Positions 25,977 through 34,138 of a stretch of DNA of 64,000 nt are shown piece by piece. Both the position numbers and the translations under genes were made by a program. Position 1 is the stretch's first letter; the number at the start of each line of letters is the position of its first letter. Under the pieces are notes generated by a model. It had not been told where the DNA came from and ran no database searches. It worked only from the letters and a program-made list of their open reading frames with translations. The DNA lies in the IMG/VR virus record IMGVR_UViG_3300042691_042003, positions 124,001 through 188,000 of that record. The stretch is one strand, 5' to 3'. This DNA is from a virus.

Positions 25977-26120
25977 ATGATGTTTGGTATACCTGGTCCA
26001 GGTCCTAAAAAAGATACGAAAGGAATTCCTTCTGATAAGAAAAAAGAAGTAGGAACCGAGGTAAAAAATATGAAGTCTAAATTTCTTAAATTTAAGGAAT
26101 TTACTTCTAAAAAAATATAA
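25977..26120 (+). CDS. Small protein ending in a capsid-targeting-like peptide
   Basis: The ATG at 25977 gives 47 residues beginning MMFGIPGPGPKKD; the frame stays open to a TTG at 25935 inside the previous gene. The last 16 residues start with an internal ATG at 26070 and read KFLKFKEFTSKK, very like the aromatic-x-x-F cores of capsid-targeting starts but at the C-terminus and without a cleavage triplet. Function unknown. Confidence 0.5.
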   Translation: MMFGIPGPGPKKDTKGIPSDKKKEVGTEVKNMKSKFLKFKEFTSKKI

Positions 26121-26124
26121 AAAA

Positions 26125-26646
26125 ATGAGAAAATATATATTTTTCTTTGGGATTATTGGATTAGCTATTTCCCTTATGTCAGCTACTCTTAAAAGAGAAA
26201 GCAGTTATTTCGTTAGCGAAACCGATGAAACTATTTTTAGTGAAGTGGCAGAAATAGTTTATCCTAGAGACGAAGCTTGCAATCTTAAAAATATTAAAAA
26301 ATACGCTAGAATTTTTCTAAATCCTAGATACATTTTAGAATCTTTTGCTTATAAACCATATACAAATTTTGTAGATAAAAGAAGTATAAAGGCAGTTTTT
26401 TCTGTTTATGCTGGGGAAACTTATAGAGTTATAGATTTAAGTGAAGGATTTTCAAAACCAGTAATGGTAAATATTTTTGATTCTGATGGTAAAAAAATAT
26501 ATTCATCTGAAGGTAGTTCTAAAATGTTTGATTTCCTTGCTGAAAATTCAGGTGAATGTACTATTGAATGGATTTATCGAAGAGAGGATTCTCAAAAACC
26601 CGATAAAAAATGTGTAGCTTTTGCTGTAGGATATACAAATGAATAA
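26125..26646 (+). CDS. Exported protein of unknown function
   Basis: The 173-residue protein has an N-terminal hydrophobic segment (YIFFFGIIGLAISLMSA) that reads as a signal peptide or anchor. The exported part is beta-rich (KAVFSVYAGETYRVIDL, MVNIFDSDGKKIYSS) with four scattered cysteines, resembling small Ig-like periplasmic proteins. It overlaps the next gene by 8 nt. Confidence 0.6.
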   Translation: MRKYIFFFGIIGLAISLMSATLKRESSYFVSETDETIFSEVAEIVYPRDEACNLKNIKKYARIFLNPRYILESFAYKPYTNFVDKRSIKAVFSVYAGETYRVIDLSEGFSKPVMVNIFDSDGKKIYSSEGSSKMFDFLAENSGECTIEWIYRREDSQKPDKKCVAFAVGYTNE

Positions 26647-27217
26647 TTTACTCACATATGAAGATTTTCTTTTTGAAGATGTAAGAGGAAATAAAGTTTG
26701 TATTTTCCCTGGTAGGTTTCAGCCTTTTCATCTTGGTCATATAGCAGCCTTAGAGAGAACCTCTAAGGTTTTCGGTGCTAAAGTCATTCCTATACAGATC
26801 CTTTCTAAAAGTAATAAATCTCCTATTCCTGATTCAGTTCTTATTAAAATGGGAAATGCAGTTGCTAAAGAATTTCACTTTATAGAAAAGTACATTCTTT
26901 ATCCGCAAGGCCTTATTACGTTTATTCCTGAAATGGTTAAGCTTCTTCAAGAACAAGGTTATTATCCAATTGGTGTAGGTTGTGGATCCGATAGACAAAA
27001 AGATTATGAAAGACAAGTTGCTAAATATATTTTAGCTCCTGATTCAGAAATACAAATTCCTCAATTTGAAGTTGCTATGGTTGACGAAAGAACCGAAGGA
27101 GGACCTTCAGGAACTAAAGTTCGTGAAGCTATTCAAGCTGATGATGAAGAAAAATTTAAAGATCTAACACCTAAATCGATACATTCGTTTTATAAAGAAT
27201 TGAAAAAGTATATATGA
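26639..27217 (+). CDS. HLGH nucleotidylyltransferase with capsid-targeting start
   Basis: The 192-residue protein has FPGRFQPFHLGHIAALE with the H-x-G-H motif at residues 31-34 and a late GGPSGTKVREAI matching the S-x-x-x-x-R motif, as in nicotinamide-nucleotide or RfaE-type nucleotidylyltransferases. The first 13 residues (LLTYEDFLFED) match a capsid-targeting peptide with a possible cut after LFE. T4-like cyanophages carry a similar combination. It could make NAD-like or NDP-linked compounds early in infection from inside the head. The enzyme family is clear; the substrate is not. Confidence 0.82.
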   Translation: MNNLLTYEDFLFEDVRGNKVCIFPGRFQPFHLGHIAALERTSKVFGAKVIPIQILSKSNKSPIPDSVLIKMGNAVAKEFHFIEKYILYPQGLITFIPEMVKLLQEQGYYPIGVGCGSDRQKDYERQVAKYILAPDSEIQIPQFEVAMVDERTEGGPSGTKVREAIQADDEEKFKDLTPKSIHSFYKELKKYI

Positions 27218-28695
27218 AACTTCTAAAATTTAAAGATTTCGTAAGTAATTTTACATTTATTAATGAAGCCAGAGTTTGGGCTCATCCTGATAGGACTTAC
27301 GTTTTTAATCCTACCAATCATTCTAAAGTCCCTAATGATATCATTGATTTGACATTTAATTCTTGCTCTTCAGATGATATGCAAGGAGAACATAGTATGT
27401 TTTTTATTTCCGGTGATTCAAGGGTCGTGGAAATCGATCATGAAGAAGCTCTAAAATTATTAAAAAATAAAGATTATTCAATTCTTAGAGATAATGAAGG
27501 AAGGAACGTATTTTTAGTAGTTTCGGAAAGTAAAACAGGAATCTTAACTGAATTAAAAAAATCAAACGAAACTACTACTAACGTTAAAGAAGGTTTAGTA
27601 GTTTATTTCTATTATTCTAATATTCATGAAATTCCTAGTATTCAAAATGCTGAATCAATAATAAAAACTCTTAAAAATTTATCAATACCTTCAGAATCAC
27701 TAGATCCTAAAAGCGTAAGGGAGATTCAAGATTATTTAAACAATTTATTTCTAGATAAAGCTGCTATTAAGTCTTTAACCGATTTTTGGTCTGTAGGATA
27801 TGCTCTTAGTAATATTCTAGATAATAAAAAGCATATAATTTTAAGATCTAATTTATTTAATTCTATTCGTAGATTAGGAAATAAACTAACTAGATTGCCT
27901 GCTGATAAATGGTGTCCAGGCGATATTTATATTACTGATAGAAATTACTTAGGAGTAATTTCTGATTATGTTTCTGAAATAGAAAAAAATATACAAGATG
28001 ATAGCATTGCAAAGCTAAACGATTTATTTTCAGATGAAATGATGATTAATAATGAAAAAGGATCGGCCATAGGTTCTGTTGTTGCTATCTCACTTAAACA
28101 AGAAGAAGCTCAGGCAGGTAAAGCTAAAGAGTTCTTAAAAACTCTTACAAAAGATCAAAAACAATACAACGTTACAAAAGCTGAGTATAAATTGGATGAC
28201 TCTGAAATTGAATCTATGATCGAAGATTTAAGAAAAAAAATAGCTGACGCTTGTTCCAAGTCGGAAATTACAATTAATTTAGAGCAAGACACTAATTATA
28301 AAAACAGCAATCCAATATCCTTAAGGAATAAATTTGCTTCTTTAAAAGTTACTGCAAAGTTATTAGAAAATCCTGCTGAAATAGATGATAATATTCTCAA
28401 AAGCACTGCTTTTGCAATGAGTCTTACAGGAGTTAATCCTACTTTCTTTAAATTTATGGGAAGTTCTAAAGGAAATGCAAAAGTAGATAAATTCCCTAAA
28501 GGAGAAATGATTTATCTTCTCGATCATGGATTAGGAGATAAAAGATCTTCCATCGATATTGTAGATAGGAATTCTAATGCTGAAGTTATGTTTAGATTTA
28601 GGATTAAAAAAGGAGAATATGAAAAGCCTATTATTCTAAAATGCAGGCCTAATGGAGGTGTACAGTCAACTTTAGAAATAGAAAAAATGAAATAA
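27214..28695 (+). CDS. Large protein with capsid-targeting start
   Basis: The 493-residue protein starts LKFKDFVSNFTFINEARVW, giving an I-N-E cut before Ala18. The body is mixed alpha/beta with no motif I recognise; ITINLEQDTNYKNSN and IYLLDHGLGDKRSS are local landmarks. It overlaps the preceding enzyme by 4 nt, and the two may be delivered together in the head. Length suggests an enzyme or a structural core protein. Confidence 0.62.
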   Translation: MKLLKFKDFVSNFTFINEARVWAHPDRTYVFNPTNHSKVPNDIIDLTFNSCSSDDMQGEHSMFFISGDSRVVEIDHEEALKLLKNKDYSILRDNEGRNVFLVVSESKTGILTELKKSNETTTNVKEGLVVYFYYSNIHEIPSIQNAESIIKTLKNLSIPSESLDPKSVREIQDYLNNLFLDKAAIKSLTDFWSVGYALSNILDNKKHIILRSNLFNSIRRLGNKLTRLPADKWCPGDIYITDRNYLGVISDYVSEIEKNIQDDSIAKLNDLFSDEMMINNEKGSAIGSVVAISLKQEEAQAGKAKEFLKTLTKDQKQYNVTKAEYKLDDSEIESMIEDLRKKIADACSKSEITINLEQDTNYKNSNPISLRNKFASLKVTAKLLENPAEIDDNILKSTAFAMSLTGVNPTFFKFMGSSKGNAKVDKFPKGEMIYLLDHGLGDKRSSIDIVDRNSNAEVMFRFRIKKGEYEKPIILKCRPNGGVQSTLEIEKMK

Positions 28696-28698
28696 ATA

Positions 28699-28998
28699 AT
28701 GAAGCTATTTTTTGGATGGTCTAATATTCGTTGGTTCTTATTAGAGATAGGGAAACTTTATAGTGCAGAAAAATCTTATTTTTCTAAAAAAAGAATTGAA
28801 TCTGGATTAGCTTTCTTAATCGGACAATGGGGAATGATTTACTACATGTTAGAAAAACACAGCATTTTAACTATGAGTGAAATTCTTTTCTGGGCAGCTG
28901 CTGAATTTGCAATTGCCGGATATATGCTAAATCATATCCAAAAAGAAAAGGTGACCCTTTCTGAAACAAATAATGAAGAACAACAAATAAATTCTTAA
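28699..28998 (+). CDS. Membrane protein with two helices
   Basis: The 99-residue protein has two hydrophobic stretches, around residues 34-50 (SGLAFLIGQWGMIYYML) and 58-76 (MSEILFWAAAEFAIAGYML), and an acidic polar tail. The two-helix layout is compatible with a class II holin, but nothing else here points to lysis, so it stays unassigned. Confidence 0.6.
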   Translation: MKLFFGWSNIRWFLLEIGKLYSAEKSYFSKKRIESGLAFLIGQWGMIYYMLEKHSILTMSEILFWAAAEFAIAGYMLNHIQKEKVTLSETNNEEQQINS

Positions 28999-28999
28999 T

Positions 29000-29428
29000 A
29001 TGAAAATAAATACTTTCGAACAATTTTTGAATGAATCTGCAGTTAGATTTACTTCAAATCCTTCACACGCTCAGCTAGCAGCTGATGGCCTTTCTCTACT
29101 CGATCAAATTCGTGTTTGGCATTGGCAAGTAACTATTGGAGACCTTCATAAAGCTCTTGGAGATTTTTATGATGAATTTTCTGGATTAAACGATACCCTA
29201 GTTGAAGCAGTTATGGGTAAGTACGGTAGATTCAGTATTAAAGGAACTAAATCACAAATCCTTGTTGATTACGATGTAGCTACTTTTGATTCTGCAATTG
29301 CTAATTACGAATCTCTTTACACAAATGATTATCGTAAGCTTTTTACTTCTGATCCTGAAATCTGCAATATTCTTGACGAAATCGTAGCAGAAATGCAGAA
29401 GCTTAAGTACCTTTCAACAATGTCTTAA
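29000..29428 (+). CDS. Dps/ferritin-like protein (DUF5856 type) with capsid-targeting start
   Basis: The 142-residue protein starts INTFEQFLNESAV, an almost ideal capsid-targeting peptide with a cut after LNE. The body has IRVWHWQVTIGDLHKALGDFYDEFSGLNDTLVE; the H-x-x-x-x-x-x-x-H-x-x-x-x-x-x-x-D-E pattern matches the ferroxidase helix arrangement of Dps-like proteins, including the small phage family DUF5856. It could bind DNA or iron in the head or protect packaged DNA from oxidation. Confidence 0.7.
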   Translation: MKINTFEQFLNESAVRFTSNPSHAQLAADGLSLLDQIRVWHWQVTIGDLHKALGDFYDEFSGLNDTLVEAVMGKYGRFSIKGTKSQILVDYDVATFDSAIANYESLYTNDYRKLFTSDPEICNILDEIVAEMQKLKYLSTMS

Positions 29429-29429
29429 T

Positions 29430-29840
29430 ATGTTCGATTCTAATTTTACTTTTACGTTGGATGACGTAAAAGACTATCAGCATTTGGAATTTCTAATAAA
29501 AGAAGAAGCTTTTCGAATATTTAATTCAAAAAAAGCAAGAAATGGAAGAACTTTTGAAGAAATTCTAGATAAAGTAAAAGTCGGTAAAACCGCCGAATAT
29601 TATCTAGTAGAACAAGGTCTTTTTAAACCAGCAAAAGACATATATCATGATTTAATTGATGAAGAAGAAGATTTTGTAGAAGTAAAAGCTTATGATGTTT
29701 ATGATTCTAATGCTCCTCATGTAAAATCAGAAATAGAAAGGATTCGTAATTCAGAATGGAATCAATCTAAATGGATGCTACTATTTCAGTATCGAAATAA
29801 TAGATACACTTTTTTAGAAAAAATTTTTATTAAGGATTGA
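29430..29840 (+). CDS. Unidentified protein
   Basis: The 136-residue protein is acidic, mixed helix and strand (DYQHLEFLIKEEAFRIF, then DLIDEEEDFVEVKAYDVYD). It starts 1 nt after the Dps-like gene. Its stop codon lies within the first inverted repeat (29835-29860) of the structured non-coding region downstream. Confidence 0.55.
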   Translation: MFDSNFTFTLDDVKDYQHLEFLIKEEAFRIFNSKKARNGRTFEEILDKVKVGKTAEYYLVEQGLFKPAKDIYHDLIDEEEDFVEVKAYDVYDSNAPHVKSEIERIRNSEWNQSKWMLLFQYRNNRYTFLEKIFIKD

Positions 29841-29860
29841 AACTCATAAAAATTTCAATC
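29835..29860 (+). terminator. Hairpin at the end of the 29430 gene
   Basis: GATTGAAA at 29835-29842 pairs perfectly with TTTCAATC at 29853-29860 across a 10-nt loop. It overlaps the stop codon. There is no T-run directly after it, so termination is uncertain; it may be the first element of the structured leader. Confidence 0.4.
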
Positions 29861-29868
29861 ATATAATT
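29860..29868 (+). promoter_or_regulatory. CATATAATT motif
   Basis: This near match to the CATATAATA motif lies at the upstream edge of the non-coding region and could start a transcript covering the stem modules. Confidence 0.35.
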
Positions 29869-29886
29869 TATACTTTTAAAAATTAA

Positions 29887-30165
29887 AGATTAGATACAGC
29901 AAACTAAATACAAACTATGGATCAATCGTTTAATAAGGTCGGATCTTATTCTACGAAAAACGAAAAACGAATCCTCGTTCCAGCAATGGTAATCAAAGTC
30001 GAATCTCTAATCTGAACTAATTAAAAGGGTAGTTTCCGCAAATTAATTACATGAATACCGCACAATTCAAATCCTCTACCCTGTCTAAAAAATTAAAGAG
30101 TGAATTCAGCAATAATTAACAAATTATCAATTGAACCTTGACCAACCCCTTCACTCTGTTTTTTT
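29887..30165 (+). ncRNA. Candidate structured non-coding RNA upstream of the Ro60-like gene
   Basis: No credible gene fits in the 349 bases between 29841 and 30189. Three perfect long-range stems follow one another: AGATTAGA at 29887 with TCTAATCT at 30006; AGGGTAG at 30026 with CTACCCT at 30076; and AGAGTGAA at 30097 with TTCACTCT at 30150. The last is followed by seven T (30159-30165), a terminator-like end. GGTC at 29937 and TTGACC at 30138 could also pair, reminiscent of the Ro-binding helix of Y RNAs. Each internal span (42-111 nt) is large enough for a folded domain. Ro60 relatives bind Y RNAs often encoded next to them, so a phage Y-like RNA is plausible but unproven. Confidence 0.5.
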
Positions 30166-30189
30166 AAGAAATTTTTCAAATCAAATTAT

Positions 30190-31629
30190 ATGAGCACTTT
30201 CGTTAAAGCAATGCAAAATAGAAACGAGGTTACCAAAAACGGTATGGTAACTAATAGTTCATCTCTTTCTTCTTGTGTAGATTTGTTCTTCACTATTGGA
30301 GCTTATCGATCTAAGGTCAATGATCCTCAAGCAATGATGGATCTTATAGGTAAACTTGAAGCTTCTTTCAGTCAGGATCCTTTGCTTACTCGTAAAATGC
30401 TTTTTTGGGTAAGGGATGTACGAGGAGGTGCAGGTGAACGAGAAGTTTTCCGTAAAATCCTTCGTTATCTTTGCCATACATATCCAAAATATGTAGAAAA
30501 TAACATCCATCTAATTCCTGAATTTGGTAGATGGGATGATCTTTTTATTACTTTCGGTACTTCTGTAGAAGATGTTGCAATGGAATTTATTGAAGATACT
30601 TTAAGTAGTGAAAATTCAGGTCTTCTTGCTAAATGGATTCCTAGGACAGGAGGTAAAATTTCTAAGGAGAAAAGAGTAATTGCTAATAAGATTAGGACTC
30701 ACTTAGGAATGACTCCTCGAGATTTTCGTAAATTTATCGTTTCTAAAACCAATGTTGTAGAACAACAAATGTGTAAGAAGGAATTTGATAAAATCGAATA
30801 TCAAAAAGTTCCTTCTCTTGCAATGAGCCGTTATACAAATGCTTTCCAGAAGAATGATTCTGAAGGTTATGGAAAATATATTTCTGCTGTTCAATCAGGT
30901 GAAGCTAAAGTAAATGCTTCTGCTGTTTATCCTTATGATATTGTAAAAAATCTTCGATACGGAGATCAAAATCTTTCTATTGAACAATGGAAAGCTCTTC
31001 CAAATTTCATGGAAGGAAGTAAAGAAAGAGTACTTCCTGTATGTGATGTTTCTGGTTCAATGGAAACTCCTGTTAGTGGAATAACAACTGCATTAGATGT
31101 TTGTATCTCATTAGGTCTTTATATTTCTGAAAGAAACGAAGGTCCTTTTAAGAATGCATTTATTACATTTTCCGAAAACCCTACTCTTCAATATTTGCAA
31201 GGTGATTTACGGTCTCGTTTTATGCAACTTCAATCCTCTGAATGGGGAATGAATACAAATCTAGAAGGAACATTTAAAACAATTCTAGAACAAGCTAAAA
31301 AGAACGATCTTATACAAGAAGAAATGCCTACTTGCATTCTTATTATGTCAGATATGGAATTTGATCAGGCAATCGATCATGAAGAAACTGCAATGGATAT
31401 GATTCGTAGAGAATTCGATTCTCATGGATATGATCTTCCTAAAATTGTTTTTTGGAATCTTAATGCAGGAAAAAGAAATATTCCTGTTCAAATGGATGAA
31501 AATGGGACTGCTTTGATTAGTGGATTCTCTCCTTCCATTCTTAAATCAGTTCTTTCTGGATCTACTATGACCCCTGAATCCATTATGATGGAAACACTTA
31601 ACACAGAAAGGTACTCTGTTGTAAAATGA
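30190..31629 (+). CDS. DUF2828 / TROVE-vWA (Ro60-like) protein
   Basis: The 479-residue protein follows the DUF2828/TROVE layout: an alpha-helical repeat domain at about residues 25-245 (LLTRKMLFWVRDVRGGAGER, FGRWDDLF, LLAKWIPR, VPSLAMSRYTNAF) and a von Willebrand A domain from about 280 with the MIDAS motif DVSGS at 286-290, a MNTNLEG threonine and SDMEFD aspartate. All MIDAS residues are present. The related Ro60/Rsr proteins form a ring that binds Y RNAs and misfolded RNA and works with exonucleases in RNA quality control. The upstream non-coding region with stable stems may supply its RNA partner. The family is clear; RNA binding is inferred. Confidence 0.85.
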   Translation: MSTFVKAMQNRNEVTKNGMVTNSSSLSSCVDLFFTIGAYRSKVNDPQAMMDLIGKLEASFSQDPLLTRKMLFWVRDVRGGAGEREVFRKILRYLCHTYPKYVENNIHLIPEFGRWDDLFITFGTSVEDVAMEFIEDTLSSENSGLLAKWIPRTGGKISKEKRVIANKIRTHLGMTPRDFRKFIVSKTNVVEQQMCKKEFDKIEYQKVPSLAMSRYTNAFQKNDSEGYGKYISAVQSGEAKVNASAVYPYDIVKNLRYGDQNLSIEQWKALPNFMEGSKERVLPVCDVSGSMETPVSGITTALDVCISLGLYISERNEGPFKNAFITFSENPTLQYLQGDLRSRFMQLQSSEWGMNTNLEGTFKTILEQAKKNDLIQEEMPTCILIMSDMEFDQAIDHEETAMDMIRREFDSHGYDLPKIVFWNLNAGKRNIPVQMDENGTALISGFSPSILKSVLSGSTMTPESIMMETLNTERYSVVK

Positions 31630-32024
31630 TAAATCCAACTGAAATAATTTCTTCCGTAATTGGTTATGAAGGAAGAATGATTAGTTTTTCTAAGTCAGGA
31701 TATAGAAGAGATCATCCTGAAAATATAGTAATTTTTAATGCAAATATCATTCAAAAAATTGACGGAAGATACGAGAAGATATGGTTCGGAGATCTTGATA
31801 TTACTCTCGATTATGAAAAGCTAATTCAAATTTCCGAATTGCTAGATACGGAAATTTTTGTACTTCACGAAATGGATTGTAGGTTTGATAACGAAGATAA
31901 ACCTAATGTAATGAATTTCGTAGTAAGCTCTTTCTTTAATCGAAATAGCCCTATTGAAATTAATAAATCTTTTGATACATATTATAAAATAATTAATGGA
32001 ATTCCAAAACGCATAAATGCTTAA
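31626..32024 (+). CDS. Unidentified protein next to IF-3
   Basis: The 132-residue protein has a beta-rich fold (MISFSKSGYRRDHPENIVIF, WFGDLDITLDYEKLI, TEIFVLHEMDCRF). It overlaps the Ro60-like gene by 4 nt and IF-3 by 8 nt, so all three are probably translated from one message. No family was recognised. Confidence 0.6.
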   Translation: MINPTEIISSVIGYEGRMISFSKSGYRRDHPENIVIFNANIIQKIDGRYEKIWFGDLDITLDYEKLIQISELLDTEIFVLHEMDCRFDNEDKPNVMNFVVSSFFNRNSPIEINKSFDTYYKIINGIPKRINA

Positions 32025-32517
32025 TAGGAAAAATAAAATAAACGATGAAGTTCGTTACCCTCAGGTAAGGGTCATAGGTGAAGGAGAATCACAAATAATG
32101 AGCTCTCGAGATGCCTATCAATTAGCAAAATCTCAAAATCTTGATTTAATTCTTGTAAATGAAAATCAAAATCCTCCAATAGTTAGGATTGCCGATTATC
32201 AGAAATTTTTATACTTACAAGAAAAATCAGAAAAAGAAAGATCGAAAAACACAAAATTTGAGATAAAAGAAATTCAACTTAGTTGTGATATAGCCGAAAA
32301 TGATTTAAAAACTAAGGCTAATCACGCTATTCGATTTCTTCAAAAAGGAGATCGAGTTAAAGTTGTTTTAGCTTTAATTGGTAGGCAAAAAAGTACTCCT
32401 CAAAGAGGAGAAAATACCATGTTAAATTTTGAAGAACGGATATCAGATATTGCTAGTCCCGAATCGGCTATTAAATATGACGGTAATCGTTGGATAGCAA
32501 TATATAAAAGAAAATGA
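32017..32517 (+). CDS. infC: Translation initiation factor IF-3
   Basis: IF-3 controls start-codon selection on the 30S subunit. The 166-residue protein has the N-domain opening RKNKINDEVRYPQVRVIGE, the SSRDAYQLAKSQNLDLILVNENQNPPIVRIADYQKF block and a C-domain starting KEIQLSCDIAENDLKTKANHAIRFLQKGDRVKVVL, all in the order of bacterial IF-3. It is slightly shorter than the usual ~180 residues, ending soon after the last strand. A phage copy could favour phage mRNAs, most of which here lack strong Shine-Dalgarno sequences. It follows the Ro60-like gene. Confidence 0.93.
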   Translation: MLNRKNKINDEVRYPQVRVIGEGESQIMSSRDAYQLAKSQNLDLILVNENQNPPIVRIADYQKFLYLQEKSEKERSKNTKFEIKEIQLSCDIAENDLKTKANHAIRFLQKGDRVKVVLALIGRQKSTPQRGENTMLNFEERISDIASPESAIKYDGNRWIAIYKRK

Positions 32518-32720
32518 GAATAACAAATAATAGATTACAAGATTGGGTAATTACCTTTATTATCATGATGGGATTAACTTGTTTTTTCGGATTACTTGTA
32601 GATCCTACGCTATTTGAATACACCCCAGAAAATCCAAGTATTTTTATTAAACAAAAAGCTTTTGTTTTAACTAGTACTTTTATCAATGGAATATTATCTT
32701 ATTTTTTAACAAGGAAATAA
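32514..32720 (+). CDS. Small two-helix membrane protein
   Basis: The 68-residue protein has two hydrophobic segments, residues 11-27 (WVITFIIMMGLTCFFGL) and about 48-65 (AFVLTSTFINGILSYFL). It overlaps IF-3 by 4 nt. Function unknown. Confidence 0.6.
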   Translation: MRITNNRLQDWVITFIIMMGLTCFFGLLVDPTLFEYTPENPSIFIKQKAFVLTSTFINGILSYFLTRK

Positions 32721-32721
32721 A

Positions 32722-33624
32722 ATGTTAGGAGTACACGTTTTTGAAAAAAGAGGTCCTATCGAATGGGAAGATGAAATGCTTGCAGTTAATCTCCTTTCAA
32801 TTCTTAGTTGGAAAAAATTTCATGGACCGATACATCTTTATACGAACGAAGAGTATCTGGAAACTCTTCGCAAATGGGGTATCGATAAGTTTTATGATAA
32901 AATAGATACTCATACTTTAAAACAAATTCCAGATAGGCTAAACCAAAAAGATTATTGGGCTTTCGGTAAAATTCACGTTGCAGGTGAAATTTCTGAACCT
33001 TTCGTTTTAATAGATACCGATCTTTGGTTAAACGGTCCTTTAGAATTTGATAATGATTATTCTTTTGTTGCTTATCATTATGAAAATTTTGATATTGAAT
33101 CTAAATTAAATCCTTATGTAGATTTCGATAATTTTATTCCTGAAAAATGGATAGGACGATGGAATAAAGATATTATGCCTGTAAATACAGCACTTCTTTG
33201 GTTTAATAATAACGTACTAAAAAACGAATGGATTGAAATTGCTAAGGAAATTGCTCTTCAACCGAATCAGACTTCTCTAGAAGATCGATTCGGATCCAAA
33301 AAAATGGTTCTTATTGAGCAAAGAATTCTTCCTATGCTTGCTTACGAAAGAGGATTAAAATACGATACTTTCATTTATCACATTTATCAAAGTCATCTTA
33401 TAGGTAATCGAGAAGGTTTCGAATGGGATCCTCCTACTAGGGATTGGAATGAACAAGAAAGAAAAGACTTTAGTAAAATTCGACATATTTGGGGTGCAAA
33501 AAAATACTTTAAATTCGATAAAGAATTTAAAAGAGATGTTTTTGATTGTATTTTGTATGATTTTGAACCTTTCAAAGAGAAGGAAGAATTCAAAAAATTA
33601 TTATCAAAATTAATCATCGAATAA
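32722..33624 (+). CDS. Glycosyltransferase-like protein (DXD)
   Basis: The 300-residue protein starts GVHVFEKRGPIEW and has EPFVLIDTDLWLNGPL with a D-T-D metal motif at about residues 96-98, then NTALLWFNNN, the layout of small GT-A glycosyltransferases (DUF6734-type). It is outside the glycan island and of normal base composition. It could glycosylate a virion protein. The DXD motif is direct; the family name is tentative. Confidence 0.65.
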   Translation: MLGVHVFEKRGPIEWEDEMLAVNLLSILSWKKFHGPIHLYTNEEYLETLRKWGIDKFYDKIDTHTLKQIPDRLNQKDYWAFGKIHVAGEISEPFVLIDTDLWLNGPLEFDNDYSFVAYHYENFDIESKLNPYVDFDNFIPEKWIGRWNKDIMPVNTALLWFNNNVLKNEWIEIAKEIALQPNQTSLEDRFGSKKMVLIEQRILPMLAYERGLKYDTFIYHIYQSHLIGNREGFEWDPPTRDWNEQERKDFSKIRHIWGAKKYFKFDKEFKRDVFDCILYDFEPFKEKEEFKKLLSKLIIE

Positions 33625-33631
33625 AAATCAA

Positions 33632-33640
33632 CATATAATT
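33632..33640 (+). promoter_or_regulatory. CATATAATT motif
   Basis: A near match to the CATATAATA motif lies only 3 nt before the ATG at 33644, closer than the 19-25 nt of the well-placed sites, so its role is doubtful. Confidence 0.25.
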
Positions 33641-33643
33641 ATT

Positions 33644-34138
33644 ATGGAAAAACCTATTTATCAATCTACGGTCGAATTCTATTATTTTAATAGAGTAGAA
33701 GGAAATACTTTCCCAAAAGGAACCGTTTTTTATCCAGAAATTCTTTCTGATGAATATGTAGGAATTCATTACGATTTAAAAAAACCGGTTAGAATTTCTT
33801 CTAATTTTTTCGAAGAAAATAAAATTGTTCGATTTAACGAAGTATCTCATGAGTATCTAAACGGTTTTATGATTTTCATCGAAGCTATAAGACTTTTAAG
33901 ATATTCTAAAATGAATAAAGAAGAAATGATTGAAGAATTATCAAAAGCTTTAGGTTTTCTTGCTTTTTCCGATACAGATTTCGAAGATATCGATAAAGAT
34001 TTAGATTGGCCTGAAAATGAATTATTTAACCAGAAAACAGAAAAGATTGATGAATATGTTATAGGTAAATCACCTGTAACTGCTTATACTTGGTCTTGGT
34101 CAAGTTCAGGAGCTCATTCTACCTACAAATATGATTAA
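33644..34138 (+). CDS. Unidentified protein
   Basis: The 164-residue protein has a beta-rich N-terminal half (TVEFYYFNRVEGNTFPKGT), a helix (EYLNGFMIFIEAIRLLRYS), and an acidic C-terminal part ending in a Ser/Trp/Tyr-rich tail (TYTWSWSSSGAHST). It overlaps the next gene by 8 nt. No function recognised. Confidence 0.6.
   Translation: MEKPIYQSTVEFYYFNRVEGNTFPKGTVFYPEILSDEYVGIHYDLKKPVRISSNFFEENKIVRFNEVSHEYLNGFMIFIEAIRLLRYSKMNKEEMIEELSKALGFLAFSDTDFEDIDKDLDWPENELFNQKTEKIDEYVIGKSPVTAYTWSWSSSGAHSTYKYD

Noticed and set aside
28699-28998. Holin
   Set aside because: Two helices are compatible, but no endolysin or spanin is adjacent, so it is left unassigned.
30026-30082. tRNA gene suggested by a seven-pair closing stem and a TTCAAATCC-like loop
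   Set aside because: The T-stem does not pair, no anticodon arm forms and the 3' end lacks the right spacing, so it is treated as part of a structured RNA.
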